Assembly: GCA_036756705.1 (NCBI GenBank)
Contig: DAIOKN010000025.1
Span: forward strand, 1-34,257
Length of the DNA stretch: 34,257 nt
Direction: 5' to 3'
DNA from: Caproicibacter sp002399225
GTDB taxonomy: Bacteria; Bacillota; Clostridia; Oscillospirales; Acutalibacteraceae
Shown: piece after piece, positions 7,698 through 14,343 of the stretch
Layout: every line of letters begins with the position of its first letter
Numbering within the stretch: position 1 is the stretch's first letter
Program-made: the position numbers and the translations under genes
Notes under the pieces: model-generated
Told to the model about the DNA's origin: nothing
What the model saw: only the letters and a program-made list of their open reading frames with translations
Databases searched by the model: none

Positions 7698-7922
7698 GTG
7701 CCGGGGGCTTTTTTTATTTGTGACCGGGTGAAAACCAGCCTTTCCATTGAAACCGGTATATGGATTTTTTATCTTCCATTTTGTAAATCTTTGTGCTACA
7801 CTTGATACAAATTATTTTAAGCCGGATAAAAAATTCTATAGACAAAGTTTCTCATTTAAAATCATGAACGAGGGAATCGGCAGCTCTAAAAATACGAAGG
7901 CTCCGTTAAGGAGGTAACTTTC

Positions 7923-8369
7923 TTGAAAAAGTGCCTGATCATTTATTCCTCTTATCACCATGGAAATACGGCAAAACTTGCGAATGCGATGGCAGAAGCA
8001 TCAGGAGCCGAAATCCGCACGGTTGATCGAGTTCAGGACGCTGATTTAGATCAATATGAAATCATTGGCTTTGGCTCCGGAATTGCATACGGCAAGCATT
8101 ATGACAAATTGACGAAAGCGATGAATCAGTTCCGCGTGCAGGGAAAAGACGTCTTTGTATTTTCAACAAGCGGGACTGGAAACATCAACTATAACGCTGC
8201 GCTCATCGATCTATTAAAAAAATCGGGAGCTTCTGTCATCGGCAGTTTTGCCTGCAAAGGATATGACACTTTCGGCCCGTTCAAGCTGATCGGAGGAGTG
8301 TCGAAAGGTCATCCCAACTCAGACGATCTTGCTGCCGCCAAAAAGTTTATCCAACGCATGACAACCTGA
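7923..8369 (+). CDS. flavodoxin-like protein
   Basis: The product has 148 residues. It opens KKCLIIYSSYHHGNTAKLAN, a flavodoxin FMN-phosphate loop (S-x-x-x-x-N-T). STSGTGN (about 81-87) occupies the place of the second FMN-binding loop. Such proteins carry electrons to reductases or radical enzymes. The TTG start at 7923 is supported by AAGGAGGT (7908-7915), 7 bases upstream. A TTGATA/GATAAA pair near 7808-7836 could be its promoter. It is transcribed away from the broken AraC gene, so it may once have been an AraC target. It is closed by a terminator at 8472-8515. Confidence 0.85.
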   Translation: MKKCLIIYSSYHHGNTAKLANAMAEASGAEIRTVDRVQDADLDQYEIIGFGSGIAYGKHYDKLTKAMNQFRVQGKDVFVFSTSGTGNINYNAALIDLLKKSGASVIGSFACKGYDTFGPFKLIGGVSKGHPNSDDLAAAKKFIQRMTT

Positions 8370-8471
8370 TTGGACTGGATTGGCGCTCGGTTTCATTCCG
8401 ACTTGCACCAGTCAAGACCGTTACGGCGAAGAAAAGCGTTCGAGTGACGAAAAAGCTCAAGGGAACAAAGC

Positions 8472-8515
8472 GCAAGGCTGGAACGGCAGAAACGACCGAA
8501 TCCAGCCTTGCATCT
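8472..8515 (+). terminator. terminator downstream of the flavodoxin gene
   Basis: A perfect 11-bp stem (GCAAGGCTGGA at 8472-8482 with 8501-8511, 18-base loop) is followed by ATCTTTTAT. The U-tract is weak but the stem is strong. It also faces the end of the radical SAM gene on the other strand. Confidence 0.6.
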
Positions 8516-8554
8516 TTTATAATATGTTTTTCGTCTTCACATTGCGCGCTTACG

Positions 8555-9931
8555 TCAGCTTTCCAGCGCCTGCTGAGGCTTCCAGTGCCTGAGGCGGTAC
8601 AGATTGGTCTTTTTACCAAACTGCGCCACAAGGTAAAGGAAAGGGACGCCAAGCTTGATCAGAAGAGAAAGGCCGACCCTGCGCATCCCGTACCGGGCAC
8701 CAAAGAGCTTTCCGATCCGGAAGGAGGAAAAGAAGGTATAAAACCTCTTGACGGCATGAAAAAACTCTTTCTGCAATTCCCACGGGCTGAGTTTTTTCGG
8801 TAGGAACGTCACGTTCATCATGTCGAACAGACTCCAGTCTTTCGTGAGGAGGCGCCCTTCCTGTTCGTACTGCTGAAATACCTGGGTGCCGGGAAACGGG
8901 GTCAGAACGGCTGGCTGAAGCTGATAGGCATTGATCTTCTTTGCAAAATTTACGCTGCGCTGCATGTCCTTGGTACCATCCGTATCGATTCCGAGAACGA
9001 TGCTGGCAATCATCCGGATCTTATGGCGGGCCAGAGTGGCCGCGCACTTCTCAATGTCGGCAATACTCTGATGCTTGTTGATCTCATCCAGGGATTCCTG
9101 GTTCAGCGATTCGATCCCGACCAGCGCACGGGATAAATGGGCTTTTTGAAGCAGATCGAGCATTTCTTCGTCGTTCGCCATGTCGGTCCGTCCAAAGAAG
9201 AAAGTTTCCTTAAACACAAGACCCTCCGCGATCATCCGGCGACAGATCTCTTTTGCGCGTTCCTTGTTTGCGGTGAAATTGTCATCTTCAAAGTTCATGT
9301 ACTGAAATCCAAGCTTTTTGTAATATTTCAGCTCGCCGATCACGCTGTCGACGCTGCGCTCCCGATAGGGGTGAAACATGCGGGAAGTGGTGCAGAACGA
9401 ACAGCAGAACGGGCATCCCCGCGTGGACATTACATTGGCGCAGTCACAGCGGGTTTTTAAAAGGGAATAATCCGGGTAAGGAGCATCGTCCAAGTTTTTC
9501 AGGCAGGGCGCATGGACGATTTTGTCCCGGATCTTTCCTTCCACCACGTCGCGGATGACGGTTTCCCCTTCGCCGACAATGACTTGATCCGCATGCCGGG
9601 CAGCTTCTTCTGGCAGAACGGAGGCATGCATCCCGCCGATCAGCACGCGGGCCTTTGTATCCTTGTGGATGCGGTCCGCCAGCACATAAGCCCGCGGTGC
9701 GGTCGACGTCATGGTGTAAAGGCAGACGACATCGGCATCCTGATAAACCGCGGGAGCCACATCCTGATACAGTTCTTCCCAGACGGAGACGTCGTGCCCC
9801 GCTTCTTTCAGAATATGCCCGAGGATCAGCGGACCCGTAATGGAGTTGGCGTGACCATACAGCAGGTTCCCAATTCTATAAAACGTTGACCGCCTGACAT
9901 CGCCGGCGGGCGTTACAAACACAACTTTCAT
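8555..9931 (-). CDS. B12-binding-domain radical SAM protein
   Basis: The product has 458 residues. The N-terminal part (about 1-135) has the Rossmann fold of a cobalamin-binding domain but no clear DxHxxG. The radical SAM domain carries CPFCCSFC (C173, C177, C180), the CxxxCxxC cluster ligand site. The C-terminal part (PFPGTQVFQQYEQEGRLL and beyond) is typical of the BchE/HpnJ/HpnR-like group, which modify lipids, tetrapyrroles or natural products. The substrate cannot be assigned. ATG 9931 is chosen over the open frame to 10015 because AAGGAAAG lies upstream and the fold starts at MKVVFVTPAG. No partner gene is obvious. The flavodoxin nearby is a possible electron donor, which is speculative. 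Confidence 0.85.
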   Translation of the reverse strand: MKVVFVTPAGDVRRSTFYRIGNLLYGHANSITGPLILGHILKEAGHDVSVWEELYQDVAPAVYQDADVVCLYTMTSTAPRAYVLADRIHKDTKARVLIGGMHASVLPEEAARHADQVIVGEGETVIRDVVEGKIRDKIVHAPCLKNLDDAPYPDYSLLKTRCDCANVMSTRGCPFCCSFCTTSRMFHPYRERSVDSVIGELKYYKKLGFQYMNFEDDNFTANKERAKEICRRMIAEGLVFKETFFFGRTDMANDEEMLDLLQKAHLSRALVGIESLNQESLDEINKHQSIADIEKCAATLARHKIRMIASIVLGIDTDGTKDMQRSVNFAKKINAYQLQPAVLTPFPGTQVFQQYEQEGRLLTKDWSLFDMMNVTFLPKKLSPWELQKEFFHAVKRFYTFFSSFRIGKLFGARYGMRRVGLSLLIKLGVPFLYLVAQFGKKTNLYRLRHWKPQQALES

Positions 9932-10048
9932 ATGGATGCTTCTTTCCTTAAAACCGGCAGATATTGGATCATTCTCTTCTATAGATAGTGTAATATTCTT
10001 CCATTCCATTGTCAACTGTCAGTTTTAAAACGCTTGAAAAGATAAAAT

Positions 10049-10071
10049 CCGCCGCATAGGTTCTGCGGCGG
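10049..10071 (-). terminator. intrinsic terminator of the HD-domain gene
   Basis: CCGCCGCA (10049-10056) pairs perfectly with TGCGGCGG (10064-10071). The minus-strand tail reads ATTTTATCTTTTC. A second perfect hairpin, CTTTGAAAAC (10083-10092) with GTTTTCAAAG (10099-10108), lies between it and the gene. Confidence 0.75.
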
Positions 10072-10126
10072 CTGTATGGTTGCTTTGAAAACGAACTTGT
10101 TTTCAAAGGCAGTAAGTGCAAATTTT

Positions 10127-10693
10127 TTAAATCTCGATGGTACCTACCAGACTCTTCATCGCGTCAATGGTGCGGGACATCAGATCGTCTAGGCTCCAGC
10201 CCAGCATGTCTGCCCCTTTCCGGATGACGTCCCGGGAGCATCCTGCGGCGAAAGCCGGGGTCTTAAATTTCTTTTTCACCGATTTGAGTTGCATATCCGC
10301 AACGCTTTTCGAAGGATGCATCAATGCAACGGCGCCGATCAGTCCTGTCAGCTCATCGGTGGCATATAAAATTTTTTCCATGAAAAGCTCCGGCTTGATG
10401 TCGACCATCAGCCCGTAGCCATGGCTGGCAACGGCGTGAATCAGCTTTTCGTCAATGCCGCGTTCCCGCAGAATCTCCTGTTCCTTAATACAGTGCTGCT
10501 CCGGGAACTGTTCGAAATCCAAGTCATGCAATAATCCGACAACCTTCCAGAATTCTTCGTTTTCGGGGTCGTATTGGCTGGCAAAATACCCCATGACTCC
10601 GGAAACAATCTTCGCGTGCTTCAAATGGAAGGGGTCCTTGTTGTATTCTTCCAGAAGCTTTTGGGCTTCCTCCATGTTTGGGATGCTCCCCAT
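10127..10693 (-). CDS. HD-domain protein (putative hydrolase)
   Basis: The product has 188 residues. It contains HLKHAKIVSGVMGYFA, then LLHDLDFEQFPEQH with the HD pair, then VASHGY and YATDELTGLIGAVA. This is the pattern of small HD-superfamily proteins, which bind metals and usually act on phosphoesters. The specific substrate is unknown. The start at ATG 10693 (MGSIPNM) is chosen because GGAGGG lies 7 bases upstream, and the longer frame to 10720 would contain that site. A double hairpin region ends the transcript. The gene is divergent from the methyltransferase-thioesterase fusion at 10865. Confidence 0.8.
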   Translation of the reverse strand: MGSIPNMEEAQKLLEEYNKDPFHLKHAKIVSGVMGYFASQYDPENEEFWKVVGLLHDLDFEQFPEQHCIKEQEILRERGIDEKLIHAVASHGYGLMVDIKPELFMEKILYATDELTGLIGAVALMHPSKSVADMQLKSVKKKFKTPAFAAGCSRDVIRKGADMLGWSLDDLMSRTIDAMKSLVGTIEI

Positions 10694-10822
10694 CTTAATT
10701 CCCTCCGGTTTCATCTTCAAGTTCTGCCATAATTTTCTTTTTTGATCCTATCTGATTTTTTTCACTTTGTCAAGAAATCCGTCCGGGAAAAAGCGGAAAA
10801 AGCAGAAATATTCATGATTTTC

Positions 10823-10831
10823 TGTTATACT
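10823..10831 (+). promoter_or_regulatory. extended -10 promoter for the fusion gene
   Basis: TGTTATACT gives a TG extension and a TATACT -10 box. No good -35 hexamer is seen 17 bases upstream. The start codon at 10865 is about 27 bases from the expected transcript start. Confidence 0.5.
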
Positions 10832-10864
10832 TTAAGATAAATTTGATGGAAAGGACCGGTAAAA

Positions 10865-11812
10865 ATGACAAAAGCTGAAAAGGGAACTCCAAATCAGCGG
10901 GAAAACTCCGGCTTTGTCTACGACACGGAAATCGGAAAAATCACGGTTGAATCTGACGGAGCGTCCATCACCGCCGTCCGGTTCGGGACGGCCGCCGGCA
11001 GGGAACTGCGCCGCACGGCGCTGATCGACCGTGCCGCCCGGGAAATCAGGGAGTATCTGGCCGGGGCCAGAACCCATTTCGACCTTCCTTTGTCTCCGGC
11101 GGGCACGGCCTTTCAAAAATGTGTCTGGGAAGCTTTGCAGACAATTCCTTACGGGGAAACCAGAAATTACCAGCAGATTGCGGAACAGATTGGCTGTCCG
11201 CACGGCAGCCGCGCCGTCGGAATGGCAAACCATAAAAACCCGATTGCGATCCTAATCCCCTGCCACCGTGTGATCGGTTCGGACGGCTCCCTGGTCGGCT
11301 ACGCCGCCGGACTTCCCATCAAAGAACGCCTGCTGGCACTGGAAAAGGGCCAGACTCAAAAGGGCGCGGCGACCGAGCCAGACGGGATCGTTCCCTATCA
11401 GCGCCGCGCACATTATTACGAGACGGATCAGATGGGAATTGTTCATCATTCCAACTACATCCGCTGGATGGAAGAGGCACGCCTGGATTTTCTGGAACAG
11501 CTCGGCTGGGGCTATGAAAAGCTGGAAAGCGGCGGCCTGCTGGTCCCGGTGATCGCGGTGTCCTGCCGTTATAAAAGCCCGGTCCGGTTCGGGGAAACGG
11601 TTTGCATCTCCGTGGCGATTTCCTCCTATCAGGGGACCCGGCTTTCACTGGATTACCTCATTACGGATCAGCCGACCGGACATCTGCGCGCCACCGGCAG
11701 GAGCGAACACTGCTTCTGCAACCGGGACGGCAGGCCGATCCGCCTGAGAAAGTTCAGCCAGGCACTGGACAAGCTGTTGTCGGATCACCTGCGCCGTAAC
11801 GAGGTTCCGTAA
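10865..11812 (+). CDS. fusion: O6-methylguanine-DNA methyltransferase + hotdog acyl-CoA thioesterase
   Basis: The product has 315 residues. Residues 15-163 form an Ogt/Ada-type methyltransferase. They include the DNA-binding helix region (YGETRNYQQIAEQIG, then GSRAVGMANHKNP) and the active site IPCHRVIG with acceptor C133. A linker of about 15 residues leads to a YbgC/FadM-type 4-hydroxybenzoyl-CoA thioesterase domain (about 177-310), with the signature YYETDQMGIVHHSNYIRWME; D188 is the expected catalytic acid. Both active sites look complete. The two activities, DNA alkylation repair and thioester hydrolysis, have no obvious link. ATG 10865 has AAAGGA upstream. The frame is continuous and no internal start with a ribosome site is obvious, so a single polypeptide is likely. 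A lost stop codon between two adjacent genes is the simplest origin. Confidence 0.85.
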   Translation: MTKAEKGTPNQRENSGFVYDTEIGKITVESDGASITAVRFGTAAGRELRRTALIDRAAREIREYLAGARTHFDLPLSPAGTAFQKCVWEALQTIPYGETRNYQQIAEQIGCPHGSRAVGMANHKNPIAILIPCHRVIGSDGSLVGYAAGLPIKERLLALEKGQTQKGAATEPDGIVPYQRRAHYYETDQMGIVHHSNYIRWMEEARLDFLEQLGWGYEKLESGGLLVPVIAVSCRYKSPVRFGETVCISVAISSYQGTRLSLDYLITDQPTGHLRATGRSEHCFCNRDGRPIRLRKFSQALDKLLSDHLRRNEVP

Positions 11813-11822
11813 TTTTACCCTC

Positions 11823-12158
11823 TCACGGTTTTGGTCCGCTCTTCGCCTCCGGCAGGTTCCGGGCCAGGGACGGGTAGCAATACCGCAAAATCCGCCGCAG
11901 GCGCAGCCGCGCCTTCTTCAGGTGCCGGGAAACCGTGGACGGCGCCACCCCCAGTTCCGCCGCAATTTCACTTACGCTTTTTCTTTCCCCATAGCGCAGA
12001 CGGACGCACTGCTTCTGTCGCACGGTCAGTTCTCCTTTCGCCGCAAGCGCCATGGTCCGCAGCATCCGTCTGTGCTCTCCTCCGTCGTCCCGTCCCCGGC
12101 GGTCCGGGTTCAGTCTGTCCCCAAACAGGTCAAGGCTGAGACTGGGGCCCCGCTTCAT
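11823..12158 (-). CDS. sigma-70 region 4-like DNA-binding protein
   Basis: The product has 111 residues. The C-terminal half carries a sigma-70 region 4 helix-turn-helix (LTVRQKQCVRLRYGERKSVS, then EIAAELGVAPSTVSRHLKKA and a basic tail). No region 2 is present, so it is not a full sigma factor. Similar short proteins occur in phage and conjugative elements of Clostridia as activators of late or transfer genes. The start is ATG 12158, whose ATGA overlaps the stop codon of the gene at 12155-12358, and AGGGGG lies upstream. A longer frame to 12200 would overlap further without a better site. It is convergent with the fusion gene, only 10 bases apart. Confidence 0.75.
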   Translation of the reverse strand: MKRGPSLSLDLFGDRLNPDRRGRDDGGEHRRMLRTMALAAKGELTVRQKQCVRLRYGERKSVSEIAAELGVAPSTVSRHLKKARLRLRRILRYCYPSLARNLPEAKSGPKP

Positions 12159-12358
12159 TCCCGCGCCCCCTTTCTCAAAAGATATCTGCCCGTATGGCAT
12201 AGTTCCAGATACATCTCATCCAACATGGCAATCCGCCGGCGCAGCAGAATGGCTTCTTCTCCGGAGATGCTTTTCAGCCGGTCCCGGAGGGGGCTCAGGT
12301 GTTCCTTCATCTTTTGTGCCTGACGCAGGTATTCCCGTCCCCACTCACAGTAGTCCAT
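12155..12358 (-). CDS. small helical protein, coupled to the sigma-like gene
   Basis: The product has 67 residues, charged and mostly helical (MDYCEWGREYLRQAQKMKEH, then a leucine/arginine-rich second half with LRRRIAMLDEMYLELCH). It looks like a short coiled coil and has no catalytic motif. I do not recognise the family. AAAGGAGC precedes ATG 12358 by about 5 bases. Its TGA overlaps the ATG of the sigma-like gene by four bases, so the two are translationally coupled and probably work together. It is divergent from the XRE/ImmA pair. Confidence 0.65.
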   Translation of the reverse strand: MDYCEWGREYLRQAQKMKEHLSPLRDRLKSISGEEAILLRRRIAMLDEMYLELCHTGRYLLRKGARE

Positions 12359-12371
12359 AAAGCTCCTTTCT

Positions 12372-12388
12372 CTACACTAAGTGTGTAG
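12372..12388. promoter_or_regulatory. operator-like inverted repeat, left copy (ACAC-N5-GTGT)
   Basis: CTACAC (12372-12377) and GTGTAG (12383-12388) form a perfect inverted repeat around TAAGT. The core ACAC-N5-GTGT (12374-12386) recurs with the same geometry at 12559-12571 inside the promoter of the divergent XRE gene. It lies just upstream of the small coupled gene's ribosome site. Confidence 0.6.
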
Positions 12389-12441
12389 CTAATGGATAAA
12401 AAATAACGTGTGCCGATTTTTCTCGGCTCCACTGCTTCTTT

Positions 12442-12470
12442 ATGGTACTACAGGAGAAAAATCATTGCAA
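12442..12470 (-). promoter_or_regulatory. possible promoter for the sigma-like operon
   Basis: On the minus strand TTGCAA (12465-12470) and TACCAT (12442-12447) are 17 bases apart. Each matches the consensus in four of six positions. The transcript would start near 12435 and pass through a small hairpin (GCCGA/TCGGC, around 12414-12429) and the left operator before the gene. Moderate evidence only. Confidence 0.4.
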
Positions 12471-12478
12471 GGGATTTT

Positions 12479-12492
12479 AGAACGCATGTTCT
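12479..12492. promoter_or_regulatory. LexA-type SOS box candidate
   Basis: AGAACGCATGTTCT fits the Firmicutes LexA/DinR pattern GAAC-RNRY-GTTC, with five-base arms. It is about 9 bases upstream of the possible leftward -35 and 59 bases upstream of the rightward -35. Binding by LexA is inferred. Confidence 0.5.
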
Positions 12493-12550
12493 TTATTGGT
12501 GGGGTAAAGGGCCTAATTTTGGACTTTTCCCTCTGGAATTAGAAAATTTC

Positions 12551-12579
12551 TTGCGGCAACACGCTATGTGTGATATAAT
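12551..12579 (+). promoter_or_regulatory. promoter of the XRE/ImmA pair with embedded operator
   Basis: TTGCGG (12551-12556) and a perfect TATAAT (12574-12579) are separated by 17 bases. The spacer contains ACACGCTATGTGT (12559-12571), the second copy of the ACAC-N5-GTGT motif. A repressor bound there would block polymerase, which is the classic layout of autoregulation by an XRE protein. Confidence 0.7.
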
Positions 12580-12608
12580 ACGGAGACAATAGAGAGGGGA
12601 CCTCAAAG

Positions 12609-12974
12609 TTGCTGAACGAAAAAATCCGGCAGCTGCGCACGGAGCGCGGCATGACGCAGAAAGAGCTGGCCCGTCGGCTTAGCGTTTCTCCGTCGGCCGT
12701 TGGCATGTACGAGCAGGGCCGGCGCATTCCGGACAGCACGGTCCTGACGCGCCTTGCGTCCGTGTTCAGGTGCAGCACGGATGAACTGCTGGAAACGGAT
12801 TACTCCAGAGACGTAGGGGATGTCATCGACAGTTTTGCCCGCACTCTGGAGCGCCAGTCCGGGCTGATGTTTAACGGCGCGCCGATCAGCCGCAGCGACC
12901 GGGAAAAACTTGCAAACGCCATCCGGGTTGCCGCCGCGCTGTCTTCGCCGGCAAAGCGGTCTGCCGGGAGGTAG
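12609..12974 (+). CDS. XRE-family repressor (ImmR-like)
   Basis: The product has 121 residues. Residues 4-58 are an XRE helix-turn-helix (IRQLRTERGMTQKELARRLS, then SPSAVGMYEQGRRIPDS). The C-terminal part (about 65-121) is helical, consistent with dimerisation. The start is the TTG at 12609 with GAGGGG about 10 bases upstream. It is followed after 4 bases by an ImmA-type metalloprotease, the same order as immR-immA of ICEBs1, in which the protease cleaves the repressor after DNA damage. Its promoter carries an operator motif that recurs at the divergent operon, so it probably represses both. The assignment as ImmR-like rests on gene order and fold class. Confidence 0.8.
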   Translation: MLNEKIRQLRTERGMTQKELARRLSVSPSAVGMYEQGRRIPDSTVLTRLASVFRCSTDELLETDYSRDVGDVIDSFARTLERQSGLMFNGAPISRSDREKLANAIRVAAALSSPAKRSAGR

Positions 12975-12978
12975 CGCC

Positions 12979-13422
12979 ATGAACGGAATCGAGAGGCTGG
13001 CACACCGGATTACCAAGCGGTTTGGGGATGGATCTCCGTTTTTTCTCTGCGACTGCATGGGGATCCAGGTCCGGCGGCTGGATCTGCCAAAGAGGGTCCG
13101 CGGTTTCTGCTTCCGCACCGAATCCGGCAAACCGATTATTGTGTTGCAGGAAACCCTTTCTGAGATGGAAGACTGTTACTGCTGCGCCCACGAGCTGGGG
13201 CATCTGCTGCTTCACCCCGGGCTGAACGCGCAGGTCATCGCGGATCTGACCTATCTGTACGCTCCGCGCTATGAGCGGGAGGCGGATTTTTTTGCGGCCT
13301 GCCTTTTGATCGACCCGAACTTTGACGAATGGAGCCTGACTTACAATCCGCTGACACAAGAGCAGATTGCCGAACTGTCGGGTCTTCCGCGCCGGGTGGT
13401 CGACCTTCGGTTTGAACGATGA
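12979..13422 (+). CDS. ImmA/IrrE-family metallopeptidase
   Basis: The product has 147 residues. The zinc-binding site HELGH (71-75) follows CYCCA, and a downstream acidic stretch (YEREADFFAACLL, about 96-108) supplies the third ligand expected in this family. ATG 12979 has GGGAGGT directly upstream, overlapping the repressor's stop codon. In ICEBs1 and related phages ImmA cleaves the ImmR repressor to induce the element. IrrE-type relatives act in radiation response. Here the pair sits next to a sigma-like operon and no integrase or other mobile genes remain, so it may be a domesticated switch. The catalytic motif is intact. Confidence 0.85.
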   Translation: MNGIERLAHRITKRFGDGSPFFLCDCMGIQVRRLDLPKRVRGFCFRTESGKPIIVLQETLSEMEDCYCCAHELGHLLLHPGLNAQVIADLTYLYAPRYEREADFFAACLLIDPNFDEWSLTYNPLTQEQIAELSGLPRRVVDLRFER

Positions 13423-13490
13423 GCATGAAACACCGGCGAAACGGGAACAAGCGAGGCGTCATTTTCCAAGTGAGCGGGAGGAAAGTTGCT

Positions 13491-13817
13491 GTGAAACGAA
13501 TCATTTCAGCTCTGCTGGCGGCAGTGCTTCTGCTGCTGTTCGCCGGGTGCAAATCAGCGCCGCAGCCGGAACCGAATCAAATTGACGGGGTCTGGAAAGA
13601 TTCCTGCGGCCTGACGGAATACAAGTTTAGCTCCGACGGAACAATGAAGATGGAGGCGCTGAATTTAGGTTCATTTAAGGGAACCTACCGCGTTCAGGGC
13701 TCTCAGATCACCCTGCGCTACAAGGTTGTGGTGAAAAATGTCAAAGAGACTTATAAGTTCCGGGTGGACGGCGATACACTGTACCTGAACAACCGGAAAT
13801 TTAAGAGAAAGAAATAG
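13491..13817 (+). CDS. small lipoprotein, lipocalin-like/DUF5640-type
   Basis: The product has 108 residues. The GTG start at 13491 follows GGGAGG by about 9 bases, and the mature N-terminus is defined by a signal peptide (MKRIISALLAAVLLLLFAGC) with lipobox FAGC. The exported part has the short beta-strand pattern IDGVWKDSCGLTEYKFSSDG and LGSFKGTYRVQGSQITLRYK seen in small secreted beta-barrel lipoproteins of Clostridia. Function is unknown. A longer frame to 13419 would add a charged extension before the signal peptide and is rejected. The gene is convergent with tadA across a shared terminator. Confidence 0.75.
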   Translation: MKRIISALLAAVLLLLFAGCKSAPQPEPNQIDGVWKDSCGLTEYKFSSDGTMKMEALNLGSFKGTYRVQGSQITLRYKVVVKNVKETYKFRVDGDTLYLNNRKFKRKK

Positions 13818-13834
13818 CAGACGCGTAAACCGCG

Positions 13835-13881
13835 AACGGGCGGCGCCGCCGGCAAGTAAGCCGGAAGCGCCGCCCGTTTTT
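13835..13881. terminator. strong terminator between the lipoprotein gene and tadA
   Basis: ACGGGCGGCGC and GCGCCGCCCGT form an 11-bp stem with an inner CCGGC/GCCGG stem, followed by TTTTT on the plus strand. The minus strand also has A/T-rich flanks, so it may serve both genes. Confidence 0.85.
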
Positions 13882-13890
13882 AAATGGCAT

Positions 13891-14340
13891 TTATTTTCTT
13901 AACCGACGGAAGAAATCCGTGAGAAGGGAAGAACATTCCTCTTCCAGAACCCCGCCGCACAGCTGAGGATGATGGTTGTAGGGCAGCTCAAACAGATTGA
14001 CCACCGATCCGCAGGAACCTGCTTTGGGATCGTGTGCGCCGAACACAACGCGGCGCAGGCGGGCGTTGATCGCTGCGCCCGCACACATGGGACACGGTTC
14101 CAGCGTTACAAACAGCTCGCACTGCCACAGCCGCCACCCGCCCAGCGCGCGGCACGCGCCGCCGATCGCTTCCAGCTCCGCATGACAAAGGGCGTTTCTG
14201 CCGGTCTCCCTGCGGTTTTTTCCGCGGGCCACAATTTCGCCGTCCCTGACGATAACGGCGCCGACCGGCACTTCTCCCTCCTCTGCTGCCTCCCGCGCCA
14301 GCCGCAGAGCCTCCCTCATAAAATCTTCATCGCTGCGCAT
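13891..14340 (-). CDS. tadA: tRNA-specific adenosine deaminase TadA
   Basis: The product has 149 residues, the usual length for TadA. The zinc site is HAE (H53, E55) plus PCPMC (C83, C86), with VPVGAVIV before it and INARLRRVVFGAHDPKAGSC after it, all typical of TadA. The enzyme converts adenosine 34 of tRNA-Arg(ACG) to inosine. The start at 14340 lies 3 bases after the CPBP gene's stop and has no clear ribosome site, so translational coupling is likely; ATG at residue 8 is an alternative. It is the last gene of its transcript and ends at the terminator at 13835-13881. Confidence 0.92.
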   Translation of the reverse strand: MRSDEDFMREALRLAREAAEEGEVPVGAVIVRDGEIVARGKNRRETGRNALCHAELEAIGGACRALGGWRLWQCELFVTLEPCPMCAGAAINARLRRVVFGAHDPKAGSCGSVVNLFELPYNHHPQLCGGVLEEECSSLLTDFFRRLRK

Positions 14341-14343
14341 GGC

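Noticed and set aside
8380..8803. Rightward frames over the end of the radical SAM gene
   Set aside because: They lie antisense to a well-supported gene and have no ribosome sites or recognisable domains.
12410..12592. 60-codon frame in the intergenic region of the XRE switch
   Set aside because: No ribosome site, unnatural composition, and it spans the promoters, operators and LexA-type box.
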